Below, piece by piece: positions 5,614 to 13,941 of a stretch of DNA of 32,228 nucleotides. Numbering within the stretch: position 1 is the first letter of the stretch; every line of letters begins with the position of its first letter. This DNA comes from JAGTVB01 sp964624765 (lineage in GTDB: Bacteria > Pseudomonadota > Gammaproteobacteria > HK1), in assembly GCA_964624765.1 (NCBI GenBank), contig CAZUZO010000020.1, positions 1 through 32,228 on the forward strand, read 5' to 3'. A program made the translations under genes and the position numbers. Under the pieces are notes generated by a model. It did no database searches. It was not told the origin of the DNA and saw only the letters and a program-made list of their open reading frames with translations.

Positions 5614-6920
5614 GGTGGTGTCCCTCAGTTTACGTGATGAGCCTCATCATCCAATGCCGGGAACAAATGTTGGATGGCATCCAAGGTATCCAGCAATGGG
5701 GCGGGTACCCGATACCCCAGGAGTTCCGCTGTAGTCCAAACGTGATCCGTCATGCCTGCGGCCATGGCCGGAGTGACGGGCCGCCATCTGCGGGGCGATC
5801 CGTGACCTCGGGTCGGTTCCGGTGTGGGCAATTCCTCACGCAAGCTGAGGTGGGGCAAGCAGAAATGGTAGTAGGCCAACGACAGCCACAGCTGCTTTTC
5901 CATCCAGGGCCGCTCCTTGGAAAAGCAATTGTTTTGCGGGTCAGCCGCCGATTGTGTTCGCGCCAAGCCAGATTATCCCGCTCGACAAAGCTGGTGTTGA
6001 TCGTCGTGCTGGTGGGGGAGACGGCCAAGCGCGCCTGAAGCGCGTCCGCACTGCCCCAGACGATCTTGCGGGTCACTTCGACCACCCGTCCTTTTTCACG
6101 CCGCTTGACCACTTGGGCATACAGCAAATTCGGCGGGGGGCGGCACCGTGGGGCGGGATACCGTCCCCGCTTCCCTTGGCGCTCGGGCTGATACCATTCT
6201 CCATAGGCATGCAGCAAGGCGGTGGGATAGCCCGGCCATTGGTCGCTGGTAAAGGAGGGGACGCGGCCGTCGGTCACGTACACCACGCGCTCCAGGAGCA
6301 AGTCCGCCTGGGCCTGCGTGCGCGGGCCCACGACAAACGCCATCACCAGGCGCCATTCCGGCGCAAAGGCGACCCACACCCAAGCATCGCCATACGTCTC
6401 GCACCATTGCCGCGCCGTCGGCAGATTCTGGTCCTTGGTATGGACAAAGCTCCACAACTCATCCAGCTGACACTCGGTCACCGTCAGCTCCCGCCAATGG
6501 GACAAAACCACCCAGCGACATTGCTGGGCGGCCCGAGTCAACCACGCACAAACCGTATCCTTGTCGATCTGGACGATGCGTGCCGTGCCCTGGATGGAAT
6601 TTCCCTCCGCCAAGGCGCGCACCGTCAGTTCAAAAAGGGCCGGATCGGCTTCGAGATCAAAGTAGGCGGTTCCGTAGGTCAAGGACACCCTCCTCCCGCA
6701 GGAACGACACAACGCCTGCTTTTTCCCGTGACTGGAGCCATTTTTGACCAACAACCCTTGATCAAAGGGCCGACCGTAGTGGTCACAGGAACGATTGGGG
6801 CAGTAAAGCGTTTCCCATTTCATGATATCCCCAGCCAGCGATCAACACCGCAATCACACTGAGGATACATGCTGTCGTCGTCACTGGCTTAGCTCATCAC
6901 GTAAACTGAGGGACACCACC
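5614..6920. mobile_element. IS1-like insertion sequence with perfect 29-bp terminal inverted repeats
   Basis: The element begins GGTGGTGTCCCTCAGTTTAC (5614 on) and ends with the exact reverse complement (6892-6920); all 29 bases match. It is 1307 bp long and carries one transposase gene on the minus strand, whose stop codon lies inside the left repeat. I do not see a target duplication: the flanks are GATTTCTT on the left and GAAGCTTT on the right, so one flank may have been deleted after insertion. The perfect ends suggest a recent arrival, although the transposase has a frameshift. Confidence 0.9.
5625..6823 (-). pseudogene. IS1-family-like DDE transposase, frameshifted near the C-terminus
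   Basis: From ATG 6821-6823 the protein has a Zn-ribbon (YCPNRSCDHYGRPF ... ALCRSCGRR, residues about 7-45), a helix-turn-helix (GNSIQGTARIVQIDKDTVCAWL) and a DDE catalytic core: DELWSFVHTK, FTSDQWPGYPTAL, and the final acid in FVERDNLAWREHNRRLTRKT. At about 5921 a run of four T residues in the coding strand shifts the frame: the continuous family sequence would go from RLTRKTIAF in one frame to SKERPWMEKQLWLSLAYYHF in the other and stop at TGA 5625-5627. A one-base loss is the simplest cause. A programmed -1 slip on the U-run is possible, since IS1 elements use frameshifting, but the position is unusual. Confidence 0.8.
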
Positions 6921-6949
6921 GAAGCTTTCACTGGCGTGGAATTCAGCAT

Positions 6950-7440
6950 CTAGTCGGAACCGGCTGCACCAACGTAGGACGAGAGCCCGTCAGTGATGAG
7001 GGTCGAGCCGGGTTCAACGTGCTCCAGGAGAAAGGACCGCAGTGTCGGTGACTGGGCATTGGGGATGACTTTGAGGCGACAGCGTCCGAAACCCTTGGGG
7101 CGGGTCTGTTCCACCGCCACTGCGACAAGCACCTTCCCTTCTGCTCCCCGTCCCCGCTTCCCGGGCTTGACACCGCCAATTATCGTCTCGTCCACCTCCA
7201 CGTCGCGACTAAGACGGTCCCGTCTCAGTCGCACCATGGCGTTGCGGTAGCGATGGAGCATCGCCCAGACGGTCTGATAGGAGCCGAAGCTGAGGAGCCG
7301 ATGCAGAGTCTTGGCCGAGACGCCGTTCTTCGAGGAGGTCATGTACCATGCCGCTGCGAACCACACGGTCAGCGGTGTCTGGGTGCGGTGGTAGAGGGTC
7401 CCGGACGTGACCGAGATCCTCCGCCGAAAACGATCTGCGC
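6950..7440 (-). pseudogene. IS1595-family (ISXO2-like) transposase, both ends missing
   Basis: The frame reads RRISVTSGTLYHRTQTPLTV, then WFAAAWYMTSSKNGVSAKTLHRLLSFGSYQTVWAMLHRY, VEVDETIIGGVKPGKRG and STLITDGLSSYVGAAGSD. These are the linker and DDE-type core of ISXO2-like transposases (first Asp in DETIIGG, second Asp in ITDGLSSY). The N-terminal Zn-ribbon, which normally precedes SVTSGT, is lost in the hipA junction near 7440, and the last third with the final acidic residue is lost near 6950, only 30 bases from the IS1-like element. The fragment cannot encode an active enzyme. It is inserted in the broken hipA gene. Confidence 0.8.
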
Positions 7441-7457
7441 GACCGCGTCAAGAAGCG

Positions 7458-7802
7458 TCAGATCAGCGCCGGCACGCGAAGCGACCCGAGGCGGCGCAGT
7501 GGGGACGCGTTTGCCAGCTTGAAGAAAACCTGCCGAAAACTCGGGGTCTCGTTCTGGACTTTCCTTATTGACCGCGTGTCCGGTACCCACACCGTCCTGC
7601 TTTCGGCGCTGTGAATGCCGCAGGCGCGGGCGAGCACGAGCATCGCATGCTCGGTTCGCGCATGATTCCAGTGATCGTCCAGACGGTTGAACTTCGCGAT
7701 CCACAGACCCTGGTCGTCCTCGACCACCGCTTTCGGCCGTGCGCCTCCCATCGACGTGCCGATCAGCATCAGGTCCTCGACCTGGTCAGCCTGCGCGTCC
7801 GG
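7458..7802 (-). pseudogene. hipA: HipA-like kinase toxin, internal fragment
   Basis: The frame reads PDAQADQVEDLMLIGTSMGG, then ARPKAVVEDDQGLWIAKFNRLDDHWNHARTEHAMLVLARACGIHSAESR. GTSMGGARPK is the nucleotide-binding loop and the Lys in IAKF lies in the kinase core of HipA-family Ser/Thr kinases. The usual 100-residue N-terminal subdomain is missing (deleted at the hipB junction) and after about residue 60 the sequence leaves the family, so the C-terminal catalytic loop is gone too. HipA kinases phosphorylate glutamyl-tRNA synthetase and cause dormancy; this copy must be inactive. A TGATG overlap with the hipB stop at 7767-7771 is seen. Confidence 0.8.
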
Positions 7803-8098
7803 CCTGCGGCGAACTCCAGCGCGAGTCCTTCCTCATCCTTGCCCGGATCAGCCAGCGCCGCGGCCGGCTCCAGCAGACCGTAGGTCCAGAGCAAGGCCAT
7901 ATAGACGGCCATGCCGGTCGAAGGCTTGCCCTTCTCGGCATCCATCACGGCACGGGGTCCCGTGCCGATCTTCCCTGCGACCTCTTCGATCGTCAGGTTG
8001 CGGCGTAGCCGTGCCGTACGCAGGTTCGTGCCCAGACGCTTGATTGCCTGTTCGACCGGATAAGGCGGAGCGCTGGTCAAAAGGTTTCTGGCGGACAT
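7769..8098 (-). CDS. hipB: HipB-like antitoxin, Xre-family repressor
   Basis: A 109-residue protein with one helix-turn-helix at about residues 22-75 (LGTNLRTARLRRNLTIEEVA, GKIGTGPRAVMDAEKGKPST). Proteins like this bind HipA and repress the hipBA operon. The last 15-20 residues (FAAGRTRRLTRSRT) are Arg-rich and overlap the hipA fragment in another frame, so the C-terminus has probably been altered by the deletion that removed the start of hipA. The domain itself is complete. Three candidate operators lie immediately upstream (8102-8193). It may persist as an orphan repressor now that its toxin is dead. Confidence 0.85.
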   Translation of the reverse strand: MSARNLLTSAPPYPVEQAIKRLGTNLRTARLRRNLTIEEVAGKIGTGPRAVMDAEKGKPSTGMAVYMALLWTYGLLEPAAALADPGKDEEGLALEFAAGRTRRLTRSRT

Positions 8099-8101
8099 GC
8101 C

Positions 8102-8193
8102 TGCTCTAAAGAGATTATTAAGTAACTTTTTGTGCTCTTAAGAGCATATAACGACTTTTGGGTGTTATCAATATGTGTGTGCTCTCAAGGGCG
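8102..8193 (-). promoter_or_regulatory. Three TGCTCT-AAGAGCA boxes upstream of hipB, likely operators
   Basis: TGCTCTTAAGAGCA at 8133-8146 is a perfect 14-bp palindrome. Diverged copies are TGCTCTAAAGAGAT at 8102-8115, next to the hipB start, and TGCTCTCAAGGGCG at 8180-8193, which covers the last codons of mutS. Spacings are 31 and 47 bases. Repeated palindromes in front of hipB are the rule for hipBA operons, so autorepression by HipB is inferred. The region between is AT-rich, as expected for a promoter. Confidence 0.65.
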
Positions 8194-10791
8194 ATTTTTC
8201 GTGCCGCCCAAACTAGGTTTGGCATGGAGCGTCTCTGTGAGGCGATAGACGAGCTCTAGGGCCTGTCGAGGCGACAGCTGGTCGGGATCGAGGTCGGCAA
8301 GTAGCGCTCTGAGCGCCGCGTCGGCGGCAGCCGAGGCCGGCGAGTCCGACACCTCTCGGGGGCGCTCGGAGGGAGACCGGCGCGGCTCGGCTTGAAACTG
8401 ATGGAGTAGCTGACGCGCCTCTTCCACCACGCAGCCGGGTATGCCGGCGAGGGCGGCGACTTGCAATCCATAGCTGCGATCTGCGGCACCCTCCCTGACT
8501 TGGTACAGGAACACGATCTGTTGGCCGTGTTCCACGGCAGTGAGATGGGCGTTGGCGACCCCTTTGAGGGTGCGCGGTAGCGCGGTGAGCTCGAAGTAAT
8601 GGGTTGCAAATAGCGTGAAAGCGCCGATCGGCTGCGCCAGATACTTGGCCGCTGCCCAGGCCAGCGCCAAGCCATCGTAGGTGCTGGTGCCTCGACCGAT
8701 CTCGTCCATCAGCACTAAGCTGGCGGCGGTCGCATTGTGCAGGATGTTGGCGGTTTCCGCCATTTCCACCATGAAGGTGGAGCGGCCGGACGCCAGATCA
8801 TCGCTCGCACCGATACGGGTGAAAATGCGATCGATGGGCCCCAAGATCGCGGCCTCGGCGGGAACGAAGCTGCCAAGGTGGGCCAGCAGCACGATGAGCG
8901 CTGTTTGACGCATGTAGGTGGATTTGCCACCCATATTCGGTCCAGTAATGACGAGCATGCGCCGGGCGTCGTGTAACTCCACATCATTGGCAACGAAGGG
9001 AGCGTCCAGCGTTTGTTCCACCACCGGGTGCCGGCCGCCACGGATACGAATGCTGGGACGGTCGGTGAGCTGGGGGGGGTTGAGGTTGAGGCTGATGGCA
9101 CGCTCGGCGAAGTTCACCAGCACATCGAGCTCGGCGAGCGCAGTGGCGGCGGCCTGCAACGGCTTGAGTGAGCCACAGAGGGTCTCCACGAGTTCATCGT
9201 AGAGCGCCTTCTCGCGGGCCAGCGCGCGTTCGCGACTGCTCAACACACGGTCCTCGAAATGCTTGAGTTCCGGGGTGATGTAGCGTTCGGCGCCTTTCAG
9301 CGTCTGGCGGCGGCTGTAGTGGGGCGGGGCGTTGGCAGCCTGGACTCGGCTTATTTCGATGTAGTAACCGTGGACGCGGTTATAGCCTACTTTCAGGGTC
9401 GCGATGCCGGTGCGGGCGCGTTCCTGGGCTTCCAGTTTGGCGATAAAGCGCCCGGCATCCCGGCCGAGAGCGCGCAACTCATCCAGTTCTTCATCGTAGC
9501 CTGGGGCGATAACGCCGCCGTCCCTCAGCAGCGGCGGCGGGTTGTCCACCAGGCCACGGCATAGCAGGTCGTGGAGCGCCGGGAAGGCTTGGATCTGATC
9601 GAGCCAAACATGGATGAGCGGCGTGTCAAGGGCGCTGAGGTGTGCCCGCAGATTGGGCAGGGCGCCGAGGGTTCGCCTGAGCTGGGTCAGATCCCGGGGG
9701 CGGGCGGTACGCAGGCCGATCCGCGCCAGGATGCGCTCCAAGTCGCCGATGTGGCGCAAACCCTGGTGCAGGGCCTCGATGTCCGCTTCGGCCAGCAGCC
9801 GCTCGATGCAGTGGTAGCGATGCCGAAGCTCAACCTGGTTGCGTAGCGGCCGCCTGAGCCAGCGCCGCAGCAGACGCCCGCCCATCGGGGTGGCGGTGCG
9901 ATCCATCAACCCTGCCAAGCTGTGGGCGGGGTTGCCACTCAAACTTTCTGTTAGCTCGAGATTGCGTTGGGTTGCGGCATCCAATAGCACGGCGTCTTCC
10001 GGGTGTTCGACGCAGAGACCCTGCAAATGGGGCAAGGCACTGCGTTGCGTGTCCGTAGCGTATTGGAGCAGACACCCGGCGGCACCGATAGCCAACGGCA
10101 ACGACTCACAGCCAAATCCAGACAGATCACGGGTACCAAACTGCTCGCTGAGACGGCGGCGTGCCGACTCGGTGTCGAAGTACCATGCCGGTTGGCGCCG
10201 CACGCTGAAGGGCACTGGCGTGTGGTCCAGGACAGCGTCGTCTTCACTGACCAGGAGCTCGGCCGGGCGCAGGCGCGCCAGCTCGGCATGCAGAGCCGGC
10301 GCTCCCCTGACCTCCATGAGCGAAAAACGCCCGCTTCCAAGGTCGAGGGCGGCTATCCCGAATCCATCTCCGGCCGGCTTGACGGCGCTCAAGAGATTAT
10401 CGCGGCGCTCCTCCAGCAACGCCTCATCGGTGACCGTTCCGGGCGTCACGATGCGGGTCACCTGCCGCGCGACCGGCCCCCGAGTGGTGGCCGGATCCCC
10501 GACTTGCTCACAGATGGCCACGGATTCGCCTTGGCGCAGCAGCTTGGCGAGATAGGTATCGACCGCGTGAGCAGGGACGCCGGCCATGGTCAAGGGTGCA
10601 CCGGCGGATCGGCCACGGCTGGTGAGCGCGATGTCGAGCAGTCGGGCGGCTTTCTCGGCGTCTTCGAAAAACAGCTCGTAGAAGTCGCCCATGCGGTAGA
10701 AAAGCAGGATATCCGGATGGGCGGCCTTGATGCGCAAGTACTGCTTGATGACGGGGGTGTGTTCCGGGAGTGAGTGGTTATTGGTGTCCAT
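8185..10791 (-). CDS. mutS: DNA mismatch repair ATPase MutS
   Basis: An 868-residue MutS from ATG 10789-10791 (a TTG six bases further upstream is a less likely start). The N-terminal mismatch-recognition motif is GDFYELF with Phe and Glu at about residues 37 and 39, followed by connector, lever and clamp domains. The ATPase has Walker A GPNMGGKST, the DEIGRGTSTYDGLA motif and the FATHYFELT motif. A Gln/Ser-rich linker precedes the helical C-terminal dimerisation tail (LADLDPDQLSPRQALELVYRLTE). MutS binds mismatches and small loops and recruits MutL. It is intact and marks the start of the core region right of the accessory island. Its 3' end touches the hipB operators; I see no clear terminator. 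Confidence 0.98.
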   Translation of the reverse strand: MDTNNHSLPEHTPVIKQYLRIKAAHPDILLFYRMGDFYELFFEDAEKAARLLDIALTSRGRSAGAPLTMAGVPAHAVDTYLAKLLRQGESVAICEQVGDPATTRGPVARQVTRIVTPGTVTDEALLEERRDNLLSAVKPAGDGFGIAALDLGSGRFSLMEVRGAPALHAELARLRPAELLVSEDDAVLDHTPVPFSVRRQPAWYFDTESARRRLSEQFGTRDLSGFGCESLPLAIGAAGCLLQYATDTQRSALPHLQGLCVEHPEDAVLLDAATQRNLELTESLSGNPAHSLAGLMDRTATPMGGRLLRRWLRRPLRNQVELRHRYHCIERLLAEADIEALHQGLRHIGDLERILARIGLRTARPRDLTQLRRTLGALPNLRAHLSALDTPLIHVWLDQIQAFPALHDLLCRGLVDNPPPLLRDGGVIAPGYDEELDELRALGRDAGRFIAKLEAQERARTGIATLKVGYNRVHGYYIEISRVQAANAPPHYSRRQTLKGAERYITPELKHFEDRVLSSRERALAREKALYDELVETLCGSLKPLQAAATALAELDVLVNFAERAISLNLNPPQLTDRPSIRIRGGRHPVVEQTLDAPFVANDVELHDARRMLVITGPNMGGKSTYMRQTALIVLLAHLGSFVPAEAAILGPIDRIFTRIGASDDLASGRSTFMVEMAETANILHNATAASLVLMDEIGRGTSTYDGLALAWAAAKYLAQPIGAFTLFATHYFELTALPRTLKGVANAHLTAVEHGQQIVFLYQVREGAADRSYGLQVAALAGIPGCVVEEARQLLHQFQAEPRRSPSERPREVSDSPASAAADAALRALLADLDPDQLSPRQALELVYRLTETLHAKPSLGGTKNRP

Positions 10792-10887
10792 CAGCAAAAC
10801 AGGGCGAGAAGACTGGGGCGCGGCCCCTCATCCGAGGGGCTTCCCGAAGGCGGGGTTTGGCCGCGGGGGTCGCGTTTCATGGTCGTG

Positions 10888-11081
10888 GGCGTTGGTCATC
10901 GTTTTGACAGTTCTATTACCTTTGCTCCTGGGGCAGCCGACCCCTTGGCGCAAGGGACGCCGTGAAGATATCCCTGTCGGCTTGGGTCCGGCATCCTTGC
11001 CGCAAGGGGTTCGGCTGCCGAAGGCTTGGGCACTGACGGTGCGCTCCGAAGAGCAACCTTGACGAAACGATGACCCTGGCC
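10888..11081. repeat. Inverted-repeat element, GGTCATCGTTTCG family, copy A (194 bp)
   Basis: It starts GGCGTTGGTCATCGTTTTG and ends with CGAAACGATGACCCTGGCC, whose reverse complement restores the start almost exactly. Inside is CCCCTTGGCGCAAGGG and, about 70 bases later, CCTTGCCGCAAGGGG, two versions of one small palindrome, so this copy has an internal duplication relative to copies B (11866) and C (25346). It fills the gap between mutS and yjbQ. There is no gene inside. It behaves like a MITE or foldback element. Confidence 0.75.
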
Positions 11082-11121
11082 TGCTGGTGCCGAGGCGGTT
11101 CGCGAGCCCCGTGATCTGTGG

Positions 11122-11541
11122 CTATTGGCCGATGATCTTCACCAGGGCGCGCTTGCGCCGCTGGCCATCGAACTCACCGTAGAAGATTTGTTCCCACGGT
11201 CCGAAATCGAGTTTGCCATCGGTTACCGCGACGACCACTTCCCGCCCCATGACCTGGCGTTTCATGTGGGCATCGGCATTATCCTCGCCGGTATCGTTGT
11301 GGCGATATTGGTCGATGGGCTCATGGGGTGCGAGCTTCTCGAGCCATAGGGTGTAGTCACGGTGCAGCCCACTCTCGTCATCGTTGATGAATACCGAAGC
11401 GGTGATATGCATGGCGTTGACGAGCGCGAGCCCTTCGCGCACCCCGCTCTCGAGCAGGCATTCCTGCACCTGCGGCGTGATATTGATGAATCCAACCCGG
11501 CTGGGGACATTGAACCATAATTCCTTGCGATAACTTTTCAC
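11122..11541 (-). CDS. yjbQ: YjbQ-family (UPF0047) protein
   Basis: A 139-residue single-domain protein matching the UPF0047/YjbQ family along its full length. Conserved phrases are GFINITPQV near the start, NAMHITASVFINDDESGL (His and acidic residues that form the putative metal or phosphate site), NADAHMKRQVMGREVVVAV and DFGPWEQIFYGEFDG. E. coli YjbQ has been reported to have weak thiamine-phosphate synthase activity, but the physiological role remains open. The ATG is preceded by GGGAGGT. It stands alone on the minus strand between two copies of the same inverted-repeat element. Confidence 0.95.
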   Translation of the reverse strand: MKSYRKELWFNVPSRVGFINITPQVQECLLESGVREGLALVNAMHITASVFINDDESGLHRDYTLWLEKLAPHEPIDQYRHNDTGEDNADAHMKRQVMGREVVVAVTDGKLDFGPWEQIFYGEFDGQRRKRALVKIIGQ

Positions 11542-11706
11542 GTTTACCTCCCGTTGGGCAGATGGCTTGCGGCTTGGTGACGCAGCCGGGCGTACGAACC
11601 TAGGGGCAAGTTTACTGCGGCGCCGGTGTCGGGTGAAGCTCTGGAGTTCAGGGAGGCGATTCGACGACTCTGTCCCTCAGGGAGAAGTGACCGTTTCTTG
11701 GATCTC

Positions 11707-11736
11707 GGTTGAAAAAGCCCCTGGCCGTCCCCATCT
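11707..11736 (+). promoter_or_regulatory. Sigma-32 (heat-shock) promoter of htpG
   Basis: GGTTGAAA at 11707-11714 and CCCCATCT at 11729-11736, separated by 14 bases, match the RpoH consensus (CTTGAAA, 13-15 bases, CCCCATNT) closely; the -10 element is a full match. htpG is a classic RpoH gene. Transcription would start near 11743, leaving a leader of about 280 nt that contains repeat copy B. Confidence 0.75.
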
Positions 11737-11865
11737 TTTCGCCGTATCTAGAGAAATTGGATGCCATACTCAAGGTTTCGCGAGGGGCGCTCGGTGGGGC
11801 TGCCTAGAAGGGGTGCCGAAGCCTTGGGTAGCCGCAACGGATGAAAAGGCGCCTAAGTGATATGG

Positions 11866-11974
11866 GGCGTTGGTCATCGTTTCGGCAGGTCGACGACCTT
11901 TGCCCTTGGGCTACCGAAGGGTTGGGTGCCGACGTGTGCTTAAGAGCAACCCTGAAGAAGCGATGACCATGGCC
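11866..11974. repeat. Inverted-repeat element, GGTCATCGTTTCG family, copy B (109 bp)
   Basis: It starts GGCGTTGGTCATCGTTTCG and ends CGATGACCATGGCC. The internal CCTTGCCGCAAGG palindrome of the other copies is reduced here, making this the shortest copy. It lies within the predicted htpG leader, 50 bases before the start codon, and would fold into a long hairpin in the mRNA. Confidence 0.75.
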
Positions 11975-12024
11975 CGAAGGCCATACCGGATGAGACCGAA
12001 ATTGGGACGATTACGGGTAAGACG

Positions 12025-13941
12025 ATGACGGTTAATGCGCAAAAAGAGACGCTTGGATTCGAGGCTGAAGTCAAGCAGCTTCTCGATCTGATGGTCCACT
12101 CCCTCTATAGCAATAAAGAGATCTTCCTGCGGGAGCTGATTTCAAACGCCTCGGATGCCGCGGATAAGCTTCGTTTCGAGGCCCTGTCCAACGACGCTCT
12201 TTACGAAGGGGACGGGAAGCTAAAGATCTGGATACGCGTCAACAAGGATGCGCGGACCATCACCGTGATGGACAACGGTGTCGGTATGAACCGTGCCGAG
12301 GTCATCGCTAACCTTGGCACCATCGCTAAGTCCGGTACCCGGGAATTCTTTAAGGCGTTGACCGGTGATCAGGCTCGGGATACTCAGCTCATCGGCCAAT
12401 TCGGGGTCGGTTTTTACTCGAGTTTTATCGTGGCGGACCGCGTGACGGTGACCACCCGACGGGCCGGCATGCGTCCCGAGGAGGGCGTGCGTTGGGAGTC
12501 CAGTGGCGAGGGTGACTACACCATCGCGAACGTAGAACGCATGTCCCGCGGTACCGAGGTGGTGCTGCATCTGCGCGAGGAGGAGGATGAGTTCCTCGAG
12601 GACTATCGGTTGCGGGGCATCATTCACAAATACTCAGACCACATCGCCTGGCCGATCCTTATGGCAAAGGACAAGAAAGGCGACGCGGAAGAGCAGATCA
12701 ATGCCGCCACCGCGCTGTGGGCGCGGGCCCGCCACGAGATCAAGCCGGACGAGTACGATGAGTTTTATAAGCACATTGCCCATGATTTCGAGGTGCCGCT
12801 GGCCTATGTCCACAGTCAGGTAGAGGGCACCTTGGAGTACACGTCGTTGCTGTTCATCCCCAAAAAGGCTCCCTTCGACCTGTGGGATCGGACCACGCGC
12901 CGCGGCGTCAAGCTCTACGTGCGGCGCGTTTTCATCATGGATGACGCCGAGCAGCTGATGCCGACCTATCTGCGGTTTGTGCGCGGTGTCATCGATTCCA
13001 ATGACCTGCCATTGAATATCTCGCGGGAGATCTTGCAGCAGAACAAGCAGATCGACTCCATGCGCGCCGGATCGGTCAAGAAGGTGCTGGGGCTGCTGGA
13101 AGGCATGGCGAAAAACGAACCGGAGAAATATGCCAGCTTCTGGAAGGAGTTCGGTCGGGTACTGAAAGAGGGGATCATCGAGGATCACAAGAACCGGGAG
13201 TCGCTAGCCAAATTGTTGCGTTTCTCCAGCACCCATGCTTCAGCGGCCGATCAGAGCGTCAGCCTCGATGACTTTGTCGGGCGCATGCAGGAGGGCCAGG
13301 ATAAGATCTACTACATTACCGCCGACAGCCACGCTAGGGCGGTGAGTAGCCCGCACCTGGAGGTCTTCAACAAGAAGAACATCGAGGTGCTGCTGCTGAC
13401 CGATGAGATCGACGAGTGGGTGGTGACGCACCTGACGGAATACCAAGGCAAGTCGCTGCAATCGGTCACCAAGGGTGAGCTGGATCTGGGCAAGCTGGAG
13501 GATGAGGCGGACAAGGAAAAAACCCAGAAGGCCGGCAGCGAATACAAGTCGTTGCTCGAGCGCTTAAAGGAAACCCTGGGGGATCAGGTGAAAGAAGTAC
13601 GGCTGACCCATCGGCTGACGAGTTCCCCCGCTTGCCTGGTGGCTGACGAACAAGATATGGGGGCTCATCTGGAGCGCCTGCTGAAATCCATCGGTCAGAA
13701 GGTGGGAGGCTCGCGCCCGATCATGGAGCTCAATCCCGAGCATCCTCTGGTGCAGCGCTTGGATGCGGAAAAAAACGAGGCCCGGTTCGCCGATTGGGCC
13801 CATATTTTGTTCGACCAGGCGCTGTTGAGCGAGGGCGGTCAGCCCGAGGATCCGGCGGCCTTTGTCAGGCGGTTGAACGAGCTGTGGCTGACGCTCGCCG
13901 GTCCATCGCAGCCGGGGGGCGAGGGCATCCCAGTTTCGTGA
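12025..13941 (+). CDS. htpG: Molecular chaperone HtpG (bacterial Hsp90)
   Basis: A 638-residue full-length HtpG. The N-terminal ATPase carries LRELISNASDAADKLRFEAL, DNGVGMNRAEVIANLGTIAKSGT (lid) and GQFGVGFYSSFIVAD. The middle domain has LPLNISREILQQNK with the catalytic Arg, and the C-terminal dimer domain ends with the LRRLNELW-like helices typical of bacteria. HtpG remodels client proteins in the cytosol together with DnaK. Heat induction is supported by the RpoH-type promoter at 11707-11736. The start follows GGGTAAGACG, a modest ribosome site. Its stop overlaps the start of prmB by four bases. Confidence 0.98.
   Translation: MTVNAQKETLGFEAEVKQLLDLMVHSLYSNKEIFLRELISNASDAADKLRFEALSNDALYEGDGKLKIWIRVNKDARTITVMDNGVGMNRAEVIANLGTIAKSGTREFFKALTGDQARDTQLIGQFGVGFYSSFIVADRVTVTTRRAGMRPEEGVRWESSGEGDYTIANVERMSRGTEVVLHLREEEDEFLEDYRLRGIIHKYSDHIAWPILMAKDKKGDAEEQINAATALWARARHEIKPDEYDEFYKHIAHDFEVPLAYVHSQVEGTLEYTSLLFIPKKAPFDLWDRTTRRGVKLYVRRVFIMDDAEQLMPTYLRFVRGVIDSNDLPLNISREILQQNKQIDSMRAGSVKKVLGLLEGMAKNEPEKYASFWKEFGRVLKEGIIEDHKNRESLAKLLRFSSTHASAADQSVSLDDFVGRMQEGQDKIYYITADSHARAVSSPHLEVFNKKNIEVLLLTDEIDEWVVTHLTEYQGKSLQSVTKGELDLGKLEDEADKEKTQKAGSEYKSLLERLKETLGDQVKEVRLTHRLTSSPACLVADEQDMGAHLERLLKSIGQKVGGSRPIMELNPEHPLVQRLDAEKNEARFADWAHILFDQALLSEGGQPEDPAAFVRRLNELWLTLAGPSQPGGEGIPVS

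Noticed and set aside
8185..10797. TTG 10795-10797 as mutS start
   Set aside because: ATG 10789-10791 gives the normal MutS N-terminus spacing to the FYE motif.
13794..13937. prmB start inside htpG
   Set aside because: These codons are the end of htpG in another frame; GTG 13938 with a four-base overlap gives the expected length.
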